Below are positions 41,501 through 56,500 of a DNA stretch of 64,000 nucleotides, one piece after another. Position numbers and translations under genes: made by a program. The stretch's first letter is position 1. Every line of letters begins with the position of its first letter. This stretch comes from Aedes albopictus. Its lineage: Eukaryota; Arthropoda; Insecta; Diptera; Culicidae. The notes under the pieces were generated by a model. That model did no database searches and had not been told where the DNA came from. It was given only the letters and a program-made list of their open reading frames with translations. The DNA lies in the NCBI RefSeq assembly GCF_035046485.1, contig NC_085136.1:298259080-298323079 (forward strand), in the 5' to 3' direction.

Positions 41501-44500
41501 AAATCTAGAGGCGATCCTCAGATTACATATAAAGGAAAACCTCAGGTTGTCAAATTTTATGTAGAAAAGATCCTCAGATTATTGAAAATCTGGAGGTGAT
41601 TTTCAGATTACATGTGTTTTGGAATGATTGGGTTTTTTATTCTCCAGGTCAATCAACTCATACCACCATTCGTCGAAAATGAGGAAGGCCCGGTGGGCGT
41701 ACGATGGGAGAAATGGAGAGAGCAGTTCGACGCCTACCTGTCGTGGAAAGACATCGATAGTCACGAAGACAAGTTTATAACGCTGATGATGTTCGGAGGT
41801 CCTGATATACGGAGAATCGTTTCAAACGTTGCTGAAGTCGGAAGTGGAACAATCGACAATCGGTATCGTATAGCCGTGAACCTGCTGGACGAGTATTTTG
41901 TACCCCGAGTCTCCAAGACCTTCGAACGCCAAAAGTTCAGGCAAATGGTGCCAACATCGCAAGAGAAGCTGGACGCTTTCGTCGTACGTTTGAAACATCA
42001 AGCAATCAATTGTGACTTTGGGAATCAATCAGAAAACATGATAGTGGACCAAGTTGTAAGTACGACAAAGGATTTAAAGCTTAAACGGAGATGCCTGGAG
42101 AAAGACCTATCGTTGAAGGAAGTCCTCGATATAGCACGATCGCACGAATCTGTTGAATTGCAACTGCATAATTGGGAGGAGAAGAATACAACCAAGCTGG
42201 ACCTAAATGCTGTTGAATCGAAACCAGCTGCTACCGAAACAAATGAAATATTGAAGATCACAAATTTCGCTGGAAAGAAATGTACCAGGTGTGACGGAAA
42301 ACATGACGGTCGTGATCCCTCGTGCCCAGCTAAGACTCGTAAGTGCAACAACTGCGGCCAAACTGGACATTTCGCTCGATGCTGTTTCCGGAAGAGAAAA
42401 CCTGAGGCCGAGTTCAGTACAATGAACAAATCCACTCGGCCTAAGTTCAAACGGTTCATTCGAGAGATCGAGGATGTCAAAAATGATGATGAAGGAACAG
42501 TGTTCAAATTATTCCACCTTGGATCTGGCAAACGGTCTGTCACCGTAGGCGTCGGCGGACACCCTCTGCAGCTAATGGTAGATACGGGCGCAGATGAAAA
42601 TGTACTCACTGAGCGTGACTGGGAGCAGCTCAAACGAACTGGCTTCGAAGCATATGGAATCAGGAAAGGTAGCAAGAAGGTTTTCAACGCTTATGGATCA
42701 AACACTCCACTTGGTGTACTAGGAGAGGTTGATGTGGAAGTAAAGTTCAACGGGAAATCCATGGACACGACGTTCTATGTAATTGCCGGAGGTAAATGCT
42801 CATTACTTTCGGGTGATGCAGCAATCAATTTGGGAATCATCCAATTCACTTATGCTGTTGGCAAGCAAACATTTCCATCAATCAAAGGTAAGAAATAATT
42901 TTGATTTGCTAATGAATTAAAGAAACTTATCGATTGAAAAGTAAACAAATATGAACTTTAATACATTTTTACAAAATTAGGGATCGTTGCAAACGTTAAA
43001 ATCGATAAAAATGTACCTCCTGTACGACAAAGTTTGCGTAGGATTCCCTTTCCTCTTGAAGAGTTAGCAATAGCTAAACTTAAAGAATTAGAGGAACAGG
43101 ATATTATTGAGCGAGTTTTCGAAGCTTCTGAATGGGTTTCACCAATGATAGTTAAAAGGAAAAGTCAAACTGAAGTACGTATAATTGTTGATCTACGAGA
43201 AGCCAATAAAGCCGTTATTCGCGAAGTACATCCTCTACCAATGCTAGAACAAATGACTAGGAAAATAGGTGGGAATTTGATGAAAATTTTAAAATAATAG
43301 TTAACTTAAGGCTTAATCAATGATATAAATTTTAGGTGGAAATTCAATTTTTACCAAGCTTGATATCCGCCAAGCTTTTCATCAGGTTGTACTAAGCAAG
43401 AAATGCAGATATATAACAACTTTCATTTCCCCTCTTGGGTTAATGCGGTACAAAAGACTCATGTTTGGCCTCTCAGCGGCACCTGAGCTTTTCCAAAAAG
43501 TAATGGAAACAATATTCAATATTCGATTTTCCGTGGCTGATAATCTTCATAGACGATATTTTGATACCAGCCAAAAACAGCGAGGAGTTGCGATACAGAA
43601 CAAATTTGGTACATCAACGGCTACAGCAATACAACATCTTGATCAACACAGACAAAACAGAATACGGAGTAACCGAGCTTGATTTCATTGGGTACCGTAT
43701 AACCGCAAATGGTATATCAGTTGCAAGGAACAAATTAGAAGCGATAGAACTTCTCAACCCGCCCACATCCACGGAAGAAGTTCGTAGTTTCCTCGGATTA
43801 CTGAATTTCGTAAACCGTTACATTCCGCACATGGCTACGATAACAAATCCTCTAAATCAACTTACGCACAAAGGGACAAAATTTCAATGGAATTCTGTTC
43901 ATCAGCAGGCATTTGACGAAATCAAAAAGATTTTGAAGAGAGACGAAACTCTTGGATTTTACAATCCAGATTTCGAAACATATGTAATTGCTGACGGTAG
44001 TCCGGTAGGACTTGGTGCAGTTTTGGTTCAGAAGAACGAAGCAGGTCAATTCAAAATTATTCACTATGCTTCGAAGACTCTCACAGCCACTGAGAAGAAA
44101 TATGCTCAGACGGAAAGAGAAGCATTAGCTCTGGTGTGGGGATGTGAAAAGTTTTATCATTATTTGTATGGTAAATCTTTTTACTTGATAACAGACCATA
44201 AACCACTCGTGGTGATTTTCGGAGATCGTATCAAACCATCTTCCCGCATAGAACGGTGGAAACTACGATTAATGTCATTCGACTATAAAATTATGTACAG
44301 ACCAGGAAAAGGGAACATAGCTGACCCACTATCCCGACTATGTCAAACTGTACCTAATAACGGACCAAGTTTTGATGAGGAAACGGAGAGAATAATCAGA
44401 TCAGAGGATACTTGTCCCATTGCTCTATCGTTACAAGAGATAGAACAAGCCACTTGTAATGATGAAGAACTCCAAGAACTCATAAAGTGGTTACCCTATC

Positions 44501-47500
44501 CTTCTAGAAGGTGGCCTAAAACATTATTAAGATATAAAAAACTTGCAAGTTGCCTAACCACTGACCAAAAGGTGATAATGAAAGATCAAAAGTTGGTTAT
44601 TCCCAGGACATTACAAAAGCGAACATTGAGTCTGGGACATGATCCTCATCTCGGCATTTCATCAATGAAACGACGACTGCGAACAAAAGTTTGGTGGAGC
44701 GGAATGGACGCTATGATTGAAAGGTTTGTTACAAGTTGCTCAGGATGCGTTTTAGTCTCTATCCCAGATGCACAACCACTCACACGAACTGAACTACCCG
44801 AGAGACCATGGATAAAACTAGCTATGGATTTCATGGAAATTCCAGGAGGACACCACTTACTGGTTGTGACCGATTATTTTTCAAGATACTTCGAAGTTGT
44901 TATTCAAAATTCTATGACGGCTAAATTGACAACTACGAAACTAAGGGAAGTTTTCGCACGATTTGGATATCCTGAAGAGATAGTGTGCGACAATGGTCAA
45001 CCGTTCTCCTCAGATGAATTTTCTTCGTTTTGTAAAACAAATGGAATCAAAATAAATCATTCAGTTCCTTATGCTGCATTCCAAAATGGTCAAGTGGAAA
45101 GACAAAACCGGACCTTGTTAAGATCGATCAAAATCAGCGTTGCATTGGGTCGCGATTGGAAATGCGACTTACAGGATTTTCTACACGCATATCGAGCAAC
45201 ACCTCATTCAGTAACCAATTTCTCTCCTGCTGAACTCATGTTCGGATGGAATTTGCGGGATAAGTTACCACGATCTACACGTGAAGTAAATATCGAGAAA
45301 GCCAAACAAAATGATGCTCGTTGCAAAGAAAAAGGAAAAACGTACATTGATGGAAAAAGGAAAGCTAAAGATTCCACTATTGATGTCGGAGATTTCGTAG
45401 TTGTGAAAAACTTCATCCGGAAGAACAAATTAACACCAAATTTCAATCCTCAACAACACAAGGTGGTTAAAAGAGATGGAACACGGCTACAATTGGAAAA
45501 TGTTGAAACAGGTGTTATGTCCAGTCGACATGTAAACCATACCAAGAGAATTGTAAATAGAAATCCGTTTTTGTGCCCAGATGAAGGGGAAATAGGTATA
45601 ATCCAATAGATACAGACTATTACTAATAAAATATCTCGATTTGAAAATGAAATGAATACTATATATATATAATTTTCAGAAACAACTTCAAGCATTCCTC
45701 AATCCAATAATGACGAGATGACATTGATGGTTCCAGAAACCGAAGAACGAAAGAAACGACAAACTGAATCCGAATCAAGTTTGATTGGAAGAAAACGACA
45801 AAAACGGCTCCCTAAGCATCTCCAAGATTTCAAACTATATAAACTAGAATAATATTGATTAATAGTCTATTAAATACTACATTAAATATTTCCTAGAATA
45901 AAATGTTACAATCAATGGAAAAGGGGAGGGATGTAGGATCGTAGTAGTCATAGATTTAAGTAGGTACTGACGTTTGTATAATAAAGAATCATTCCTATTC
46001 AAACCACCAATCTGGAAGGACGTTCTTACACTTCGAGCGTAATATCGTCGGCAAATCCGACAATCACCACTCCCACTGGGTACTCTAACCTCAACACCTC
46101 GTCATACATGACATTCCATAACACCGGACCCAGGATGGAACCTTGCGGGACTCCTGAGGTTATGTGAAAGCACTTCCGACCCAACTGGCGCTATTAGATG
46201 CATTCCTTACATCCAGAGTCACTCTAGAGATGGTCGGGTTTCGGGTTTTGAAACCCGAAACCCGACCCGAACCCGAACCCGACGGGTACGGGTCGGGTTC
46301 GGGCTTGGAAATTTTGAAAAACTCGGGTTCGGGTCGGGTCCGGGTTTTAACATTTTCAAAATTTTCGGGTACGGGTCGGGTCTGGGTTTGAATAACGTCG
46401 GGTTGAAGTCGGGTTTGGTACCAGTGTAAATAAATCAGTATTAGAAAATATGCTTTTTTTGTTATAACCGATACATTTAACAATTATTTTTGAACTCGTG
46501 TTTTGGTCGGGTTTATTGACAAATATTTACTCGGGTTCGGGTCGGGTTCGGGTTTGGTCATCGAAAAATTTTCGGGTTCGGGTCGGGTCCGGGTTTGACG
46601 GAAAAAAAAATTCTCGGGTTCGGGTCGGGTCCGGGTTTTGAAATTGAAAATTGTTCGGGTACGGGTCGGGTTCGGGTCTGTAAAATCTGAAACCCGACCA
46701 TCTCTAGTCACCACCCCGCAGAAGCGAATATCCCTCCTCTTAGGCTCGAGTGCTTTCTCGGCGGTTTTTGTAACCGACAAGATAGCGTCTACGGTGGACC
46801 TCCCCTTCCGGAAGCCATACTGGTTGCTCGAGAGACCATTTACGCCCTCAGTGAACCTCAACATTCTATTGAGGATGATCTTTTCGAGCACCTTCCCCGC
46901 CGTGTCAATCAAGCATATTGGTCTATATGCCGACGGGTCTCCGGGTGGTTTCCTCGCCTTTGGCAATAGTACCAGGCTCTGCCTCTTCCAAGCTTCTGGG
47001 AAAACCCCCTCGTCCAGGCATTTCTGCATAGCAGACCTGAACATCTCGGGAGCTTCTGCAATAGCTACTTTTAAGGCCAGGTTCGGAACTCCGTCCGGAC
47101 CTGGGGCCTTACCTACGCTAAGGGACTTAGCTATCCCCGCAAGTTCCACATCGGTGACCCTTTCCTCATCGCCAGCCCCAGTCCCCGGCTGTCCTACGAA
47201 AGGAGGCCAAGGACTAGGATCATGACGCGGAAAAAGTCCTCCAATGATCCCCTCCAACATCTCTGGAGATTGCTCTGTAGGAGCCATCACACCTCTCGTC
47301 TTGGCCATAACGATCCTGTAGGCGTCACCCCACGGGTTCGTATTGGCACTCTGACAGAGACTCTCAAAGCAGGCCTTTTTGCTTGCTCTTATCTCGGTCT
47401 TGAGCGCGGCTTTTTCAGCGGCGAACACCACCCGCCGTTCGTTTCGCTCTTCCTCTGATCGTGCTCGCTGCATCCGCCGCCTAGCCCGTAGGCAGGCGCG

Positions 47501-50500
47501 GCGCAGGGCCGCAATCGCGTCGGTCCACCAGTAAGCCGGTGGCCTCCCATTTCTAGGGTGGACTCGCCTAGGCATGGTCGCATCACACGCACGTGAGAGC
47601 ACCGCTACCAGCTCGTCGCCGTCTAAACCGATTAAGTTTCGCTCACGGCGGAGCGCTTCCCTAAATACCTCTTCGTAAAAGTATGATGTCTTCCACCTAC
47701 GAGGGCTTGGCCTTGGCCTAGCCGCCTCTTCTTCTATCCGCTGTCTGCTGTTGTTGTAGTCAATACTGTAGCGAACCGCCAGGTGGTCGCTGTGAGTGTA
47801 GCCATCATCTACTCTCCAGTTCGAACTACTTGTTAAGCCAGGACTACAAAAGGTCACGTCAATAATTGACTCCGCTCCGTTTCGACTATAGGTACTCTTG
47901 GTACCGACGTTAGCCAAGTCGACATCTAAGATGGCCAGTGTTTCTAGCAGGATCTGACCCCGCTGGTTCGTGAAACGGCTTCCCCATTCCACAGCCCAGG
48001 CATTAAAGTCACCCGCTATTACCACCGGCCTTCACCCTGTTAGCACGGTCGTTAAGCGGTCCAGCATTTGCGTGAACCGCTCGATCGGCCACCGCGGAGG
48101 CGCATAACAGCTACAGAAGAAGACCCCGTTTACTTTGGCGACCACGAAGCCCTCATAGGTAGTAGACACCAACTCCTGAACGGGGTATTTACTCGTCGTC
48201 CATATCGCCGCCATTTTCCTGGTCCCATCCGAGGCCCAGTTGCCGTTGCCGGCGGGTACTCGGTATGGGTCCGAAATGATGGCGATATCCGTCTCCCACT
48301 CAGAAACCGCCTGACAAAGCAGTTGCTGAGCCGCATCACAGTGGTTCAGGTTCAGCTGCGTTACCTGCACTGTGATTTGTTGTTCACTGCGGCTTTCTTA
48401 AAGGCCGGGCACCCTGGACCACCCATCGTATGTCTGTTTTTCGAGGTTTTCCCGGTCGAGGTTTTCGAGGTTTGAGGTGATGTCTGTGTGTGTGTATGTG
48501 TGTATGTGTGTGTGTATGTGTGTGTACAAAATAAACTCACATCACTTTTTGGTAGTAAACCTTAACCGATTTTAATGACCAACGGTTCATTCGACGCGGA
48601 ATCTGGTCCCATTGTTTCCTATTGAAAATGGTCCGGACCGGTACCCCAGGAAGGGGCCAGATATGAAAATGCAACAAACCCATGCATGCGACCCATCAAA
48701 CCACAGCTTTATCGATTATCTGATGAACGGGAAGAAGGAAAATATTCTCAGACTATATCTGAACCGGTAGTGTTGCGGAACCGGTTCCGGGTGTCCCGCC
48801 GGAACTGGCCAAATATAAAAGTGTACCAAACCAATGCATGCGACACATCAAATCGCGGCATTTTCGGTAATCTAATGAACGGTAGGCAGGAAAATAATCT
48901 CAGACCATATTTCAACCGGTAGTGTTCTGGATCCGGTTCCGGGTGTCCCAATGGAAGTGACCAAATATAAAAGTGTTCCAAACCCAAGCACGCGACACAT
49001 CAAACTGCGTCATTTTCGATAACCTGATGAACGGTAAACAGGAAAATATTCTCAGTCTATATCTGAACCGGTAATGTTCCGGAACAGGTTCCGGATGTCC
49101 GGCCGGAACTGGTCAAATATGAAAGTGTACCAAACATATGCATGCGACACATCAAATCGCGGCATTTTCGGTAACCTGATGAACGGTAGGCAGGAAAATA
49201 GTCTTAGACCATATTCGAACCGGTAGTGTTCTGGAACCAGTTCCGGTTGTCCCTATGGAAGTGGCCAGATATAAAAGTGAGCCAAACACATGCATGCGAC
49301 ACATCAAATAGCGGCTGTTTTGATAACCTGATTAATGGTAATCAGAAAAATAGTCTCACACCATATCTGAACCGGTAGTGTTCCGGAACCGGTTCCGGGT
49401 GTTTCGCCGGAAGAGATCAAATATAAAAGTGAACCAAACCCATGCATGTAACACATCAAATCGCGGCTATTTATGTATGAAAAAGCCTCAGACCATATTT
49501 GGGAGAACTGGTATTGTTCCGGAACCGGTTTTGGTGTCTCGTCACAAGTAATTAATTGTAGAAGGAAACCATACCATGTGGCACTTTAAATAGCGGCTTT
49601 TTTTGATAATCTTATGAACGGTTAGCAAGAAAATAGTCTCAGGAAGTGGCCAAATCTAAAAGTGAAGCAAACTTATGCATTCGACCCAACAAATAGCGTT
49701 TTTTCAAAACCTGCCGAACGGTTTGCAAGAAAATAGCCTTAGATCCTAATTCGGAATAACCGGTAGTGATCCGGAACTAGTTCCAAATGTTAGAACACAG
49801 CATTTCACGGCTTTTTAGGTAACCTGATGAACAAAGAACAAGTAAATAAATAGTCTCCGATCATATTTAGGATAACCGGTAGTTTCATGGAATCGATTCC
49901 GGATGTCCCGCCGAAAGTGATCAAACGGAAAAAGAACAAAACCCATGCATGCGGCATATCAATAGCGGCTGATAACCTATTGATCGAAACGAAAGAAAAT
50001 TGTTTCAGGCCACATTTAAGACTACCGATAGTGTTCGAGAATCGGTTCTTTGTATTCCGCCGGAAGTGTTAAAAAAAGTGAACCAAACCCATGGATACGA
50101 CACATAAAACTGCAGCTTGTTGATAACCTGATGAACGACCAGCGAGAAAATAGGCTCAGGCCACATTGTAGACAAAATGAAAAATTTCCCTTTTTTGCAT
50201 GTTTCTCATATAGAGGTCAAATTTTACATGAATCGTGTGACCAAGGAAAATAAAATATGTGATCCCATGATCTATGGGAATCCCTTTTAACATGGAACAA
50301 CTATGCTGCACACGGCAGTAAAGTGTGCAGAAAAAACTGTCGAAATCCGCAAAGTGATCTGTGATTGAGAATAAGGTTATATCCTAGCATGTAATTACTG
50401 TCTTGATATTTGGACGGCCTCCAGTGCGTGATAGTGAAGGTGCTCAAGCAGTCAGTGATATTTTTCAGCTCTTTCTGAACGTTCAACATAACGTCGTAGT

Positions 50501-53500
50501 ATGTGCTATCAATAAATTTCCCGATTCGATGATGGCTTTGTTGAATTTGTTACTTTTCTAAATTAAGTATTCTCAAGATTCAGGAACACTTCGCGTAACG
50601 TCGACGAAAAGATCATGAGTACATACGACGAGAAAGGCATTATCACCACTAGGTGGATTTATCTGGTTTTTTATTACTGTTCGGGTCTGCCACTACTACC
50701 AGTTTTAGATTCATTTTGTGACATTACCCGTATGACTATCATGACGCTTTACTTCATTGCGGTTCGAGAAAAATGCGTTAAAAAAACGTTTATACATAAT
50801 TCAGAGTAATATTCCTCTTGAGATTCTCGCAGGATTTTCTTTTGGTATTCCTACAGGAGTACCTCTTGGTTCAGCTTCAGGCATTTTTCTCGTGATTTCA
50901 TGCGGAATTTCTGCAGAGGTTGTTCTTAAATTCTTGCTGAAAATTCTCCTAGAATTCACGGTATGCCCTCACATACTCAATGAGTAATCAGTTCTTGAGG
51001 TCGAACAAAAAAGGATAACTACCAGTATGAGCGCCCTCGCAAAGAGGAATAACCAATATTTGTTTGTGCTTCTATGGATGCAAGAAAATAGCTTCTCAGT
51101 GAAATTCGGAATTGTTTCCGCCCTACTGGATATACGAAAATCGCCTAGATGACTTTTTCGATATTTTTGCACCCTCCAGGCCCGTACACAGAAAAGGCGA
51201 CAGGGTTTTTTTTTTTGTAAATGGCGGAGGCGCGCTTACTTTGTGGAACTTGGGGATTTTTTCTCTGTTCGGGACATAACCACTGCGACCAATATTTGAT
51301 CTATTGTGGTAAACCCCGTGTCCTTTGTAAAGTGCATGTCGTATTAGTTGGGTATTGGGAAAGATTTAACTTCTAAGACCCAGGCCCGTGCACAGAAGTG
51401 GCGCCAAGGGAGGGATTTCCCCAATTTTGGCAAAAGGCGGAGGGGTGCCTAGTGTATGAAGCGTCGGTAATGGGGGTGGGTTATCACCTCCAATCCCCTT
51501 GTGCAAGGGTTTGCTAAGACCCCTCTCTTGGGAGCTTGGCGCCCTCATATATGTACAAAAAATAAGATTTCCAATTGTTTTGCTCTCACATCCCTTTATT
51601 TATTTGTTTTTGTGATATTTCAAGTTTTACCTTGTATCAGATATAGAAAAACCGCCTATGTGATTTCAAGTTATGGTAGGGTGCGTGTACCAATTATGGC
51701 TCTACCTAAGGAAAGCTATTTATACAAAAATAACGAGAAGACCAACGAATGTCATCAATAAGTTAAAATACAGCTTAGTTTCCATACTTTACAGGAAAAA
51801 AATAGAAACGGAGCCAAAACTACTTTAAGTATTGATTACAGCCTGTGCCAATGATAGGAACCCTGTACCAGTTATGGTTACATTTTTTAACTTCGATTCC
51901 TTTTCGCACTATTTGCATGCATTCCTTATAGGGTTAGAAATAACTGGTACACTATGGCGAAAAAGGGTGCAAAAAAAGGGAAGCCGAAATTCTAAGGAAA
52001 ATGATTTACTTCTACCATGATTTGAGGAAAATGTGGAAAATTAAATGAATGCGACTATCTTTTGTGAATGTGATATGTTGTTCACAATCTTTTTCGTGTT
52101 GATTTACTTCGTTAACCCTTAACCGCCCGGGACGATTCTTTCTGACTTCAAATGGCTCGTTCTCCGAAACTAGGGCACCAAATTGCATTCGGTTTGAAGC
52201 ATCATCAAGGGGAAGAGTGTAGCTTTACAATGGTTTGGCGGGGATCCCCCTATGACCCTCCCCCCTTTTCTGCGGGGCGGATCTAGGTGTGGCATGATCC
52301 GTAATATTACCATATGATCATAATTTCGACTGGAAAACAGCATGTTATTGTCGTTGTTAGTGACAGATTATTCTAAACATGTAATTTCGGACCTGATTAG
52401 GTCAACCGGTCATCCGGTGACTTCGGAACAGGTTCTGGGGACCTTGGAATCTCCGGTAGAAATGGCCATTTTTCGATTCTAAGAGAATCCCATCATGTGA
52501 CACTTCAAATTTCGCAGAATGCCGCGCGTAATCCAGTAAAACAAAGAAAAACTTTATTGATCGGTTCTGGTCACCCGGTGACCTCGGAACAGGTTCTGGG
52601 GACCTTGGAATCTCCAGTATAAATGGCCAATTTTCGATTGTAATAAAATCCCATCATGCGACACCTCATATTTCGCAGAATGCCGCGCGTAATCCAGTAA
52701 AACAAATAAAAACTTCATTGATCGATTCTGGTCACCCGGTGACGTCGGAACAGGTTCTGGGGACCTTGGAATCTCCAGTATAAATGGCCAATTTTCGATT
52801 CTAATAAAATCCCATCATGCGACACCTCATATTTCGCAGAATGCCGCGCGTAATCCAGTAAAACAAAGAAAAATAATTTTGATCGACTCTGGTCACCCGG
52901 TGACCTCGGCACAGGTTCTGGGGACCTTGGAATCTTCGATAGAAATGACCATTTTTCGAGTCTAAAAGAATCCCATCTGGATGAATTTCTGGATGAATTG
53001 ATGAGGAATTTCTGAAGATGTTCATGGATGAATCCATGCAGGAATTCCTGAAGAAATTCCTGAAAAATAAATCCTGGAGAAATTCCTGGAGAAATGCCTA
53101 GAGCAATTTCTCGAGAAATTCCAAGAGAATTTCCTAGAAGACTTCCGGGATTTTTTAGGATTTTCTGGAGTAATCCATAGTCGAAATCTTGGAGGTTTTT
53201 TGGCCAAAACTACTATAGGATTTTTTATGGAGAATTATCTGGAGGAATTCCTGGAAGTATTTCTAGAGGAATTCCTGAAGGATTTTCAGGAGGAATATTT
53301 GGAGGAATTCCTTGATCAATTTCTGGAGGAATTACTGGAGAAATTTCTAGAGGCATTCTTTGAGGAATTTCTGGAGAAATATTTGAGGTTTCCTTGAGGA
53401 ACTCCTTGAGGAATTTCTGAAGGAATTCCTAAAATAATATTTGTACGATTTTTTTTTGAGGAATCCTGAAGATATTCTTGAATGAGTTTCGGGAGAAAAG

Positions 53501-56500
53501 TCTTTAGAGTTTTCTGGAGGAATCCGTGGAGGAATTCCTGGAGGAATCCTCAAAGGAATCTGGGAGGAATTCTTGCAGAAATTTCTAGTGGATTTTCTGG
53601 AGAAATACCTGAAAAAAACCCTGGAGGAATTTATTGAGGAATTTCTAGAATAATATTGGAGGCTTTTTGAAGGAGTTTTTGGAGAAAACTCCAAAAAAGA
53701 AATTCCTGGAGAAATTTGTGGTGGAATTGCTGAAGAAATTCATGGATGAATCCCTGGAGGAATTCCTTTAGAAATTCCTGGAAAAAATCCTGGAGAAACT
53801 CTTGGAGGAATTTATAGAGGAATTCCTGTCAGAGTTCCGGGAGAAGCTCCTTCAGGATTTTCTGTAGGAATCCGTGGAGGGGTGGAAATCTTAGAAAAAC
53901 TCTGGCTGGCAGAAATTTTTAGAAAATTTTCTGGATGAATCCCTGAAGGAATTCCTTTAGGTAATTCTGGAGGAATTTATCAAGGAATTTCTCCTGTAAC
54001 CCTTCCTGAGGATTTATCTGGAGGAATTCGTGGAAGTATTTCTAGAGGAATTCCTGAAGGATCTTCAGTAGGAATTATCGGAGGAGTTCCTTGAACAATT
54101 TCTGGAGAAATTACTAGAGAAATTTCTAGAGGCATTCTTTGAGGAATTTCTGGAGAAATATTTTAGGTTTCCTTGAGGAATTTCTGAAGAAATTCCTAGA
54201 AGAATAGATAAACATTTTTTTGAGGAATCCTGAAGATATTCTTGAATGAGTTTCGGGAGAAAAGTCTTTGGGGTTTTCTGGGGGAATCCGTGGAGGAATT
54301 CCTGGAGGAATCCCTAGAGGGAATCTGGGAGGAATTCTTGCAGAAATTTCTAGTGGATTTTCTGGAGAAATACCTGAAAAAATCCCTGGAGAAATTCCTG
54401 GAGGTATTACGGGAGGAACTCCTTGAGGAATTTATTGAGAAATTTCCGGAATAATATTTGAGGCTTCTTGAAGGAGTTTTTGGAGAAAACTCCAAAAAAG
54501 AAATTCCTGGAGAAATTTGTGGTGGAATTTCTGAAGAAATTCATGGATAAATCCCTGGAGGAATTCCTTCAGAAATTCCTGGAAAAAATCCTGGAGAAAT
54601 TCCTGGAGGAATTTATGGAGGAATTCCTGTCAGAGTTCCGGGAGAAGCTCCTTCAGGATTTTCTGTAGGAATCCGTGGAAGGGTGGAAATCTTGAAGGAA
54701 CTCTTGCTCGCAGAAATTTCTAGAAAATTTTCTGGATGAATCCCTGGAGGAATTCCTGGAGGTAATTCCGGAGGAACTTATCAAGGAATTTCTCCTGTAA
54801 CCCTTCCTGGATTTTTTTTTAGGAATTGCTCCAGGAATTCCTCGAGGAATTCCCCCAGAAATACCTCCAGTAATTCCTCGAAAACCTCCTACAGGAATTT
54901 ATCAAGGAATTTCTCTATAAACTACTCCACAGGAATTCCTGCAGAAATACAACCAGGAACTCCTCCAGGGATTCCTCCAGAAAATTTTCTAAAAAAATCG
55001 TCTAGTAATTCGGGACCCTCCATAAACCGCTCCGAATGTTCCTTCAGAAACTCCTCCAGAAATTTTTCCAGGAATTCCTCCAGGTATTCCTCCAAAAAAT
55101 CCTTCTACAATTTCTGCCAGAATTTCTCCAGAAAGCCTCTGAAGGATTTTTTGGAGGGGTTTATGGAGGGTCCCGAAGAAATTATTTAACAAAATTTTCT
55201 GGAGGAATCCCTGGAACCAACCCAGTTTTCTTTGTTTTATTAGAGGTATTCCTGGTATTTCTGCATCCATCATGGTATTTCATCATGCGACACCGCAAAT
55301 TTCGCAAAATTACGAGAGTAATTCAGTAGAACCAATAGCTATACCACATGTGTCACATAAACACCTAGTCTAGTATACGAGATATTCAAATTTTGATTAC
55401 TCTGGTCGTCCGGTGGCCAGTTTTTCTTTGTTTTACTGGATCACGCGCGGCATTCTGCGAAATTTGAGGTGTCGCATGATGGGATACTTTTAGAATCGAA
55501 AAATGGCCATTTCTGCCAGAGATTCCAAGGTCCCCAGAACCTGTTGCGAGGTCACCGGGTGACCAGAATCGATCAATAAAGTTTTTCTTTGTTTTACTGG
55601 ATTACGCGCGGCATTCTGCGAAATTTGAGGTGTCGCATGATGGGATTCTTTTAGAATCGAAAAATGGCCATTTCTACCGGAGATTCCAAGGTCCCCAGAA
55701 CCTGTTCCGAGGTCACCGGGTGACCAGAATCGATCAATAAAGTTTTTCTTTGTTTTACTGGATTACGCGCGGCATTCTACGAAATTTGAGGTGTCGCATG
55801 ATGGGATTCTATTAGAATCGAAAAATGGCCATTTCAACCGGAGATTCCAAGGTCCCCAGAACCTGTTCCGAGGTCACCGGGTGACCAGAATCGATCAATA
55901 AAGTTTTTCTTTGTTTTACTGGATTACGCGCGGCATTCTGCGAAATTTGAGGTGTCGCATGATGGGATTCTATTAGAATCAAAAAATGGCCATTTCTACC
56001 GGAGATTCCAAGGTCCCCAGAACCTGTTCCGAGGTCACCGGGTGACCAGAATCGATCAATAAAGTTTTTCTTTGTTTTACTGGATTACGCGCGGCATTCT
56101 GCGAAATTTGAGGTGTCGCATGATGGGATTCTTTTAGAATCGAAAAATGGCCATTTCTACCGGAGATTCCAAGGTCCCCAGAACCTGTTCCGAGGTCACC
56201 GGGTGACCAGAATCGATCAATAAAGTTCTTCTTTGTTTTACTGGATTACGCGCGGCATTCTGCGAAATTTGAAGTGTCGCATGATGGGATTCTATTAGAA
56301 TCGAAAAATGGCCATTTCTACCGGAGATTCCAAGGTCCCCAGAACCTGTTCCGAGGTCACCGGGTGACCAGAATCGATCAATAAAGTTTTTCTTTGTTTT
56401 ACTGGATTACGCGTGGCATTCTGCGAAATTTGAAGTGTCACATGATGGGATTCTATTAGAATCGAAAAATGGCCATTTCTACCAGAGATTCCAAGGTCTC